DNA of 64,000 bases. Origin: Hetaerina americana. Its lineage: Eukaryota; Arthropoda; Insecta; Odonata; Calopterygidae. Made by a program: the position numbers and the translations under genes. Within the stretch, counting starts at the first letter, position 1. The number at the start of each line of letters is the position of its first letter. The DNA is taken from assembly GCA_022747635.1 (NCBI GenBank), contig JAKTNV010000006.1:70154590-70218589 (forward strand). The letters are read 5' to 3'. Below the pieces are notes generated by a model that was given only the letters and a program-made list of their open reading frames with translations, did not search any database and was not told the DNA's origin. Below are positions 55,338 through 64,000 of the stretch, one piece after another.

Positions 55338-57747
55338 GAAGCAAAATATTTTCCCATTTAGCGCGCGGACGAATTATTCGGATACCTTATTATTCGACGG
55401 TGTTATGACATCTTAAGACATTTGCTTCGCACTTAATCTCTTTAATTTATTTACATTGCCTCTCCTACCGTAGTGGGATGGAGCGAATGATACATTTTCC
55501 ACTTCATCATTAATACTTACTTCCGTGCGAGAGGAGAACAGGGTCCCAAAGCGTTTGAATAGAACTAGAACTATGTAAACAATACGCTGAGGTAAACGTG
55601 TTTCCGCCTGAATAGAATTTCAATTAAGTATTGCGTATTACTTCTGATGCCGTAGGCGAACTAAACTTTTTTCAACTGGCAATGGCTACCGATGACGCAA
55701 CACTAGAGTCGAATCAATGAAGCTTTTATTAGATATGCGTCACACATTAACAGCGGTCGTAATTTCAAACGTCTGCAGCTATTAAATTAACATTCAGTAT
55801 TGGTGCTAAAGTTTTATAAAGGATTTTTCGACCATTTTGTTATCATATGAATCACTATAGCCATTTTGAGGACATTTGTCGAAATATTGAAAATTGAGAG
55901 ATATTTTCAGGGCACAAGATTCTAATAACGATAGCATCTCAAAAATGCTAAAATTTTTATTCACACTAAATTAAATGCATAATATTTCAATAACTCTAAT
56001 TTTGCAGTAGTTATCACTACTAAGATATTAAAATAAAATATAAAAAATACTATATTATGATTCTCTGTATCTGATTACATACTAACTCACAAACATCAAA
56101 ATTCTTACAAAAGGTAACTGAACATCAAAGAAATCCATTCAACAGGCATATTATGGAATGGAATCATTTGAATAAATCGACTACCAGTTGTACTGTAAAC
56201 ATTAAATATCTAATAAAATTGCACGATAACGTCTATTTGTAGCCATGAGCAAAGTACCAGTAAAATATTTTCAAATCTACAAAAACATATGCGGATAGAT
56301 AGTTACCAGTATTTTAATGGTATTCATAGGAGTGTACTGAACTCAGTAGTTTAAAAAAATGCTGCGGTTCTCATGGAGACTGATTCATCCGTAGCTCGGG
56401 AGTATTTTCCTTAACAGTGCAAGCCTATGTCGCTGGAAAACCATCACAAATAGGCCAAATTATTCGATTTAATCCCTTGACAAGTCTAAATAATTGCATC
56501 GATTGAAGCGTGCTTGTATTCCACTGATTCACATATTATCCTTTTCGTTTTAACAATAAATAAAAATCGTATTTTAGCCACCACTCATTATAATGGATAC
56601 ATGGATGTTTTACTACTTATATGTCTATGGAAGATACACCCACGCATGACCAATTCTAATGGGCCCACCGATATTCCGAATTATTTAATAGGAAATATTA
56701 CGCATGGGATTAAAAAAGCAACCTCTCGCAAAATGACCCTGATACACGAAAACTACGGTTTACCAGAATATTTTGAAAACGTTCATCAAACGACCTCCAT
56801 AAAATTTAAAATAAAATAAATCGCACAGACGCGAACCTGTATTTCCTTCGGAGTAGTAACTTCATCGATGCCTAATTGGAATGAACCTATATTCTAGCGT
56901 CGGCGTAGGCATATTCGAAGCAGACACCGCAAAACTTCTGGTATATCTTTATTACTTATTAAAACCCATGCACCTCTAATTAAATTTGATGTTAACTAAT
57001 TTCAAAGTAAATAACACACCGATTAGTAGTGCGATAGATATACTTTCATATTTTCCAGTCAGATAGCTAATACATACGCGAGACATATTAGTCGTAATAG
57101 TCGGGAATAAACCCGAAAAAAATAAAGGAGAAGTTGAGGTAACCTTAGCCGTTTCTTCAATACCGAGTAGGTAAGATTTAATTACTATCATTATGGAATT
57201 ATTTCATCCTGCTGACTCCCGAAGTGAATGTTAAATTGACTAGCGCATTGTGGGAAATCGGTCCAGTGAATCACTCTCCTTGGACCTCGCATAGAGGCCA
57301 CATATATTTTGTTCCATTCTGTACACATGTATTCTATATATTTTAGCAAGAGATCCCGAAATAAAAAAAACACAAAATAATTTTACCTTACAAGGAAGCC
57401 ACTAAAAACGAGTGCAAAACCGAAACCAAATAATACGATTCTCATAAAACAAATTGTAAAATCCACATAGTAATGAGCTCCTGACCAAAATCCGTTAACT
57501 AAACTTCTTATTTTATGGAAACTTGAAAGAATTAGCCTTACTCGAATCAAATGTTTATGCAAACCCCCAAAGTTAATGAATTCCAAATATCAAAATAATT
57601 TGCGTGATATCAACACTCTAAGAAAAAATAAAGAAAAAGCACAAAGAAGCCAATGAAAACGCCGTGACCCTACGAAAGTAAAATCAAATATGGAAACACT
57701 AGGTTTGTCCAACAAAAACTAACCAGGGCTGGATATTGATTATATAC
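55338..57747. other. AT-rich DNA, no recognised gene
   Basis: Frames of 60-101 codons (56514-56819 plus; 56976-57191 and 57383-57586 minus) show no recognised domain. The two minus frames are hydrophobic, which is common in AT-rich DNA. Confidence 0.4.
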
Positions 57748-57792
57748 ATGGAACTTGGAACACGGTGAAAGTGATCGTGTTCCAAGTTCCAT
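57748..57792. repeat. Perfect 17-bp inverted repeat
   Basis: ATGGAACTTGGAACACG (57748-57764) and CGTGTTCCAAGTTCCAT (57776-57792) are exact reverse complements around an 11-base loop. Each arm also contains an internal near repeat (GGAACTTGGAAC). No flanking element identified. Confidence 0.9.
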
Positions 57793-57899
57793 TTTTTAGA
57801 ATAGGTGGTTACGTATGACGAGACACGGACCTTTGAGTGCGCCCCAAGTACACCCCCTTGGAGTATCATTTTGCAGCCCTAGATTAATAAGATATACCA

Positions 57900-58002
57900 T
57901 ACCCTGATGGGTGCATTTTGCACGCCGTCAGCCTTAGTACTGGGTAAACTCTGCCGACACCATCACCCACCAAAACGACTGTCGGGTTAATTACTGTGAT
58001 TA

Positions 58003-58003
<1 letters not shown>
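57900..58003 (+). repeat. SINE 3' end, same family as 36.7 kb
   Basis: CCCTGATGGGTGCATTTTGC, CGTCAGCCTTAGTACTGGG, CCATCACCCACCAAAACGAC and ATTACTGTGATTATG follow the last third of the 36.7 kb SINE. It is 5'-truncated, and the tail has become a TA microsatellite. Confidence 0.7.
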
Positions 58004-58076
<73 letters not shown>

Positions 58077-58175
58077 TTAAAGTACGGGCATAGGGAATAT
58101 ATATATTTATAAATAAATAAATATATATATATATATACATATATGTATATTCCATATGTCCGTCCTTTATACAGT
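58003..58175. repeat. (TA)n microsatellite flanked by a diverged inverted repeat
   Basis: (TA)n runs from about 58003 to 58076. It is followed by TAAAGTACGGGCATAGGGAA (about 58078-58097) and, inverted after more TA repeats, TTCCATATGTCCGTCCTTTA (about 58151-58170). The inverted pair differs at a few positions. Confidence 0.75.
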
Positions 58176-60176
58176 CATCCTGTATGTGTTCCTATCCCTT
58201 TTTCCTAAATCTATTTCCATGTGAATGAATATTTGTTCGCCACATGGCGGGTTTTATTCGTGTTTGTTAAAATTGAAACAAATATCCAAAAGAATTGAAG
58301 CATAAAATAAGCATTTTAAAAGAAAAAATACGCATACGATGAATTCGAATACATATTCACATGATATTGAATCAGAACTGGTTGATGGCTCTCAGAGAAG
58401 GATAAATGGACACCTAAGAGGTATGACACGAGCATGTGAGACTTCGACGCGCATAGATTTAATGCGTTTCATAGCCGGTGGCGGTATGTCCATTTACCTT
58501 TAGCTATGGATAGAATAAAATAAGAGAAAATAAGTGGCTGAAAGTTACAACAGAAGAGAACACGCATTACACCCTACTTTAAAATTGGTGCCCATTTGGC
58601 TGGTATCCATTAGACACGAATAACACGTATTTATGGGTTTGGCGTGCGTTTTTTTTGCATGTCAGTCTCTCTGCTGATGGCTGGAAATTCACAGTTCAAT
58701 ACTAAAAATAATTAAATGAAATTCTATTCCTCTGGAATCAATTCCAACGCCAGGAAACAACCCGATTAATGTTCATACAGGTGTCTTATTTCATCATTAT
58801 ACAATAAACAGATATTTTGGGTTATGAGTTCCATTACCATCCGGGATTATTATTCTATCATGAAATTGCACATATAAAAAAATTACTATATTTATTATTA
58901 GTAAATGAACCGTTTTAGGAAGGTTTTGGATGGATACTGCCAGAAAAATATACTCTTCATTTCCTCACCAAGCAAACAACGGACATTGCAATAGACCCTT
59001 ATTTGATTCCTAATGCATCCTCACTTCATTCCGTTGAACGCAACAACTTGAACAATTAAATAAACATTCATTTTCCTATATTTATCCATTAGCACTTATT
59101 CAGGGTCTGTTCCAAAGATAATCAGAGGATTTTTGCCACCAATGCAGATGACTGGAGTGGGGTGATTTTTTAGTGGAAAAGGTAATAGAAGATCTTGGGA
59201 AAGCAACGTGACCCATGTCTGTTAAATGTGGGCATTTACAGTGTGCGGAATGATGCTAGACTCATATTTTATTGAAGCGCATTAGTTTGGGAGTATGAAG
59301 TCAGACAATTCAGCCATCATTTGCGAGGACTCGTTTCGATACTATTACTTAATACCTGTGCACACGCGGAACAATGCCACCATGGAATTACTTGTACCAG
59401 ATTTTTAATGCAATGTTATTCGTATAGCTTTTTTATCGATTAGCTCATATGAAATCGGAAATCAATAATATGTGAAACAATTTGATGCAGTACTTAAGGT
59501 CATCAGACAGAATCGATGGAGTCCGATGTTATTTTATACGCATCGAAACTAAAAACCTTATGAATAATTTAATGCTGATTTTTTACTCTTTTTTGCATAA
59601 AATCAAACAATAAGAACAATTCTTCATTATTTTTCGCTCACTGCTGGAATACACACGTATATTCTAAGAAATAAAATATGAGTTTTTCACGATAAAACGG
59701 AGGCAGTAATGTTATTGTTAAAAGGTTTATTTTCCCATAGCGAGTATTGGACTAACGGAAGACAAATGACTCCATTCCAGCACTTGCAAGACTACGACAT
59801 GTGTACTACACTGGTCTCTATGTTAAACCTCAGTATTTGTATTTCAGGGTGGTCGGTTGTCACAGATGATGAGTCAAGTTCTGTGCATTTCTAAGGGTCT
59901 TCTGACCAACCTCATACTACACTAAATCTTGATACATGCGTTTGAATCGGTTTTCCATATTTAGGGAAATCCCGTAAGAGTGAAACATATCTTAGGGTTA
60001 ATATCATTTCATTCTTGTGAAAAATATTAGAAATTCATTGGGCAGTTGCAAGGTTTGTTTGGAATGGATTTGAACACAGGAAACGCCAGGTCATGAACTC
60101 CTAATTACTTACTATCACACTAAATCCTATTTGCAGAGAAACGCACAAATGACATTTTAACATTTCATATATATGT
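58176..60176. other. AT-rich DNA, no recognised gene
   Basis: One 61-codon frame at 59709-59894. Sequence at 59095-59400 is of more even composition and may be an old transposon, but nothing is recognisable. Confidence 0.4.
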
Positions 60177-60305
<129 letters not shown>

Positions 60306-60875
60306 ATTACCACGTCAAAATCAGGCATTTGATTCATTCGATTCTACATATCACTATGTATGTATGTAATTCGTAACGCCCAATAATTTTCACAATTATA
60401 AGGGTAACTTAAATATTTACTTCCTACTCAAAATATAGTTATTTTGATTCCATTTTAATTCAATATCTTCCAACTTCAAACAAAAAAAATATTGTCACCA
60501 ACTGTACCCGCTAAATTTATTTGACATTTTGCTGCTATACAACTTATATCGTTAGTGTTCGAAGTCTTCAAAGTTCTTTCTTTTCAAGAACCCCACGACG
60601 TTACAATTTCATTATTTATGTTATTGCAATTCTCACCCTTTAAGGAATTCGTAGATACTTTCCAGTCTCCACGACTTGTGAGTTTAGTCATTCTTCTGCC
60701 GACTTGGTATCGTATATGGAATTTGTTAAAAGTTAACAATAAACAGTCGAGGCCTGTGTATAAATATGTATTCAAAACACGTAAAATATTTTTATTAATT
60801 AAGAGCTCAAACGCATAATATTTGTTTAACCTTTAATGAAAAACAATGAACCCAGAATATTATCACCGTATTTCT
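60306..60875. other. No recognised gene
   Basis: An 87-codon frame at 60555-60818 (+), opposed by a 63-codon minus frame; neither has a recognised domain. Confidence 0.35.
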
Positions 60876-61200
60876 TCCTCACCGAATATTTCTGCCATCA
60901 ATTTTTGTCGCATTTCCCTTTCTACGTCTCTCCAAAATTCCCAAAGCGAGTGACATACTCAATATCGTGTCTCTGACAGCTTCATGGTAAACCCCCGAAT
61001 GCATCTCCCCACAAGGTCCCTTAATCCCCGGGCGGACGCATTCCCTCGAGGGGTGGCTAATAGCAACAAGGTGCGTTAGCGACGGCTCTAATCTTCGACG
61101 CCTCCTCACCTTTTGCAGACGGACCCGAGAAGACCGCCCGCGGGATAATGGGGAGCGACTAAGGGCATCTCCCCGTGAAGGAGTTATGGGTAGATAAGGT
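60876..61200. other. GC-richer segment of unknown nature
   Basis: About 300 bp, notably GC- and CpG-richer than its surroundings. It holds a 76-codon minus frame (60879-61109) with an Arg-rich start. TTTTGCAG precedes ACGGACCC near 61125, like a splice acceptor, but no exon can be supported. It may be a transposon or a small regulatory island. Confidence 0.35.
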
Positions 61201-61235
61201 TTGATTGAAGAACGTGGGGACTAACGGCCCAGTTA

Positions 61236-61343
61236 TATATGTATATTATATATATATATACATATATATATACTATATACATACACACACACACACACAT
61301 ATATATACATATATATACATACATATATATACATATATATATA

Positions 61344-61390
<47 letters not shown>
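61236..61390. repeat. (TA)n/(CA)n compound microsatellite
   Basis: Interrupted TA repeats with an (AC)n block near 61282-61300 and further ATATACAT units, ending in TTTATACACCC. Overlapping Tyr/Ile-repeat frames on both strands are artefacts. Confidence 0.95.
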
Positions 61391-61391
<1 letters not shown>

Positions 61392-64000
61392 CACCCTTGT
61401 GCCCGACGGCACACTCAGCTAAAGAGTGAATAAAAAGACAGTGCTTCCCCCCGTCAACCGTGGCTTACTGGAATTGCAGGAGAACTTGACATATGCCGCG
61501 TGGTGGTGCCCAGCCTGTGTGTGTGTGTGAGCGTGAAACTTGGTGGAAAACCCACACTCATTTGTTTTCAGCATTCTTTTGTCCCGTGTTCATACGCAAA
61601 GGCCAATTCCGCCAGTTATGTGGCTTTCTTTTGTCTTTATCTTTTCCACTGTGCCGCTGAAAAGTTAAGTGTGTGAGTGTTTTAGCTGAAAAAGAATTTT
61701 TTTTGTTGGGGTGGAGTTTATGCTCATTTTTTTTGTTTTGAGAGAATTAATCCCTCCGGAATTGTTTCGGCTATTTCAAAGCTTGTGTATCGGGTGGATG
61801 GGGACGAAGTGGGCGCTTTTAATCTGCAATGATGTCGTTTGGGGGTGATTGCAAAGGACATTGAGATTGGATTGGAATGTTTAGAAGGGTTGAGAGTGGA
61901 ATGGCACGGAAATTGCAAGTCCGTTTTGAATGACAGTTCACGGATAAAAAATACTATTATTATTTTTCTTTTTTGATGAATCTAAGCTAAATGGAGTGAA
62001 ATATGACCATTAAGATTTTTTGGTGTCTTAATCCAGATTAAAGTTACATTTTTCAGCCGAAAAAACGTTCTAACGAGGAACATATTCACTTCGGGAATTG
62101 GTTTTTATTATTTACGACCCAGAGCGTCCAATCGCTATAGACTCGAAATGCAAGAAGCAAAAAAACTTGACAGTTTCAACGCAATGTCTCTATTTTTCTT
62201 CGCCAGAGGCTTTGGATTTTTACTCCCAGTCTGAGAAGTATCTAGTTCAATGTTTCAGCGTTATTATGCATTTATTTTAATAATTTCTCACCGCGGTTAA
62301 ATCTGCGTATATCATACAGGCATAATCTGTTTCTGTAATTAAACCTGAAAAGAAAATAGTTTTTACCAGTTTATTTACCACAAATTAAACAAACAAACAA
62401 ATTTACCACAACAAACAAATGTGTTGCCCGCTAACAATAATGGCCTTGAAAAGTCACTAAGAAAGATAGCCCTTTCAATTATTCAACAATCAAGATGGCA
62501 CATAGCTATATTTTTGAGTACATAAGTTTTCAGAGCACGTGCCAATAAGGGACCCCAATTTCCTCTCTCTAAAGGTCCACATAATGTTTTTAAATTTCTA
62601 AAGAATGTTCAACATCACTCAAGGAAATTTAACCTTACTAATTCACCTACTGTAACGAAAATGCACATGCTAATTCCCATATATTAAAATTATGATTAGG
62701 GTAATTTACCTTAACGTATAAATGTAACATAAGATACAACTTAAGCTACGAGTATAAGATCCACAAATGGATGCATTCATTTTTGATACTTACCTGAAGT
62801 ACTCAGCATTTATGCACCAACATGACCGAGTATTATTTAAAATCGATTTGATTTGGTTATATTAGAAGTTTACGCATATTTGTGAATAATTACCCCTGTA
62901 TGTAGTTACGAGAGTTGCAATATTGAGGCAACTAATGTCCGATGACACCTTTATTACTATAATTATTACAGCTGAATTTCCAAGGAAACGCTTATTTATC
63001 TTTGCATAGTTTTAAGACAAAGAATGAAGATCATTCAATTTTGCAACCACATAATCATTATTTGCTTATGAAAAGCTTGCATAAAAAGATGTTGTTTTAA
63101 AAAATCGAAGGGAAGTCCGCCAGCTTATTAAGATACGCCGATAGTTTTAATCTAAGACGCCCATAGTTTTTTATTTCACGAAAAGAATTAATTGCGCTAC
63201 AAACGTACAAACGTAGATACCACGATGTTTCAATTCACCCACGTATTTTGGTATTTCATTCATGAAGCTCATTAATTCCCTAACTGCTGTAGGCAATTTG
63301 TTGACGTTTTTATTTAAAAGTAATGGTCCTGAATCTCAAGGAATTGGTGAGAAATGTTGGAAATTTCCGTCATATTAAATTTCGAGGTATTATTTTCTAT
63401 CATTATTTTTCACGATCGCATAAATATAAGGCTAAAATTTTCAGAATAGCTGCGCACTCGACTTATTTCATGTCAATATGAATGATGATACTAATGGAAT
63501 AATATTTACTGTAGATAAAATTAGCTCAAAAGAAATTTGTTCACATAATATGCGCCAGAAACCTTTCACTTCGGAAAAGTTTCACAATTCATTAATCATT
63601 TCGGAGATATCCTCAACACTCGTACTTTTTCGGTATTTTTTAGGGAGCGTCAATTTCCCCTCCGAGCCAAGATATGTTCATTTTTTTCAATGGTCGATAT
63701 CTCTTCTCAATGGGTTTAATTTTCAATCATCGGATGGAGAACTGAAAATCCAGCGAAATCAATTTTATTGAAAGGGGTTCCAAATTCGACGGACTCTTGC
63801 TTCCAACTCCGTTGAACAGGGAAAGAATGAAAATTTAACTATTCAGCACTGGAGATCAACTGTTTCCATTATAATTACCTTCGCAGGCATGGATTTTACA
63901 CACTCGTACATTGCGGAACAGTTTTCCTTGCACTGCTAGTTACATCCTTTACAATTTTATATACAGGCATAATCATAACCAAATAATATTCTAACGGGAC
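61391..64000. other. No recognised gene or repeat family
   Basis: AT-rich DNA with a G/T-rich patch near 61500-61890 and a short AAAC-type tandem near 62384-62420. A 97-codon frame at 63478-63771 (+, ATG at 63478) has ordinary composition and no recognised domain. Confidence 0.4.

Noticed and set aside
61184..61433. Tyr/Ile-rich repeat frames on both strands
   Set aside because: Microsatellite artefacts.

Overview
The window looks like gene-poor, AT-rich nuclear DNA of an animal, most likely an arthropod. The evidence is the mix of non-LTR retrotransposons (one RTE/BovB-like family and one CR1/L2-like family), a Penelope-like element, mariner transposase remnants, several tRNA-derived SINEs and long TA/CA microsatellites. 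There are no bacterial-style operons, rRNA genes or functional tRNA genes. I could not recognise a single host protein-coding gene with confidence. Nearly every open reading frame is a transposon remnant, a low-complexity artefact or too short to call. The species cannot be named from the sequence alone.

Layout. 1-793: the 3' end of a Ty3/gypsy-like LTR element (polypurine tract plus one complete LTR). 4.3 kb: a palindromic foldback. 5.7-5.8 kb: a CR1/L2-like 3' tail. 6.5-7.05 kb: a purine-rich island. 7.5-9.7 kb: three successive RTE-like fragments, each ending near the same 3' hairpin. 10.2-12.7 kb: a nearly full-length but heavily decayed CR1/L2-like LINE. 13-29 kb: mostly unique AT-rich DNA with purine or pyrimidine islands (13.0, 20.4, 23.5 and 27.2 kb), decayed SINEs (16.7, 22.5 and 25.3 kb) and one candidate secreted-peptide exon (18.6 kb). 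29.46-33.03 kb: the most complete RTE-like LINE, on the minus strand, with a tandemly duplicated 5' region. 36.7 kb: a SINE with a tRNA-like head. 39.0-39.9 kb: a foldback element. 39.9-40.5 kb: an RTE fragment. 41.7-42.2 kb: a SINE with an inverted head. 45.3-48.2 kb: a well-preserved 5'-truncated RTE copy followed by two older relatives. 48.7-51.6 kb: CR1/L2-like pieces on the minus strand with a perfect 31-bp hairpin at the junction of two copies. 51.65-53.19 kb: a Penelope-like element with inverted terminal copies, a 13-bp target-site duplication and hammerhead-ribozyme-like cores. 53.2-55.3 kb: mariner fragments and more LINE tails. 57.7-61.4 kb: a hairpin, a SINE tail and long microsatellites. 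61.4-64 kb: no recognised content.

The most interesting element is the Penelope-like copy. It has inverted near-identical arms of 321/322 bp, a truncated RT with the YVDD motif, a GIY-YIG domain broken by two stop codons, and a possible hammerhead core in each arm. Other notable points are the stem-loop that recurs at the 3' ends of RTE copies, the junction hairpin between two CR1 copies, and purine/pyrimidine strand-asymmetric islands that recur through the window without an obvious repeat identity. All coding remnants look non-functional as they stand. Element calls rest on motif recognition by eye, and clade names should be read as 'RTE-like' or 'CR1/L2-like'.
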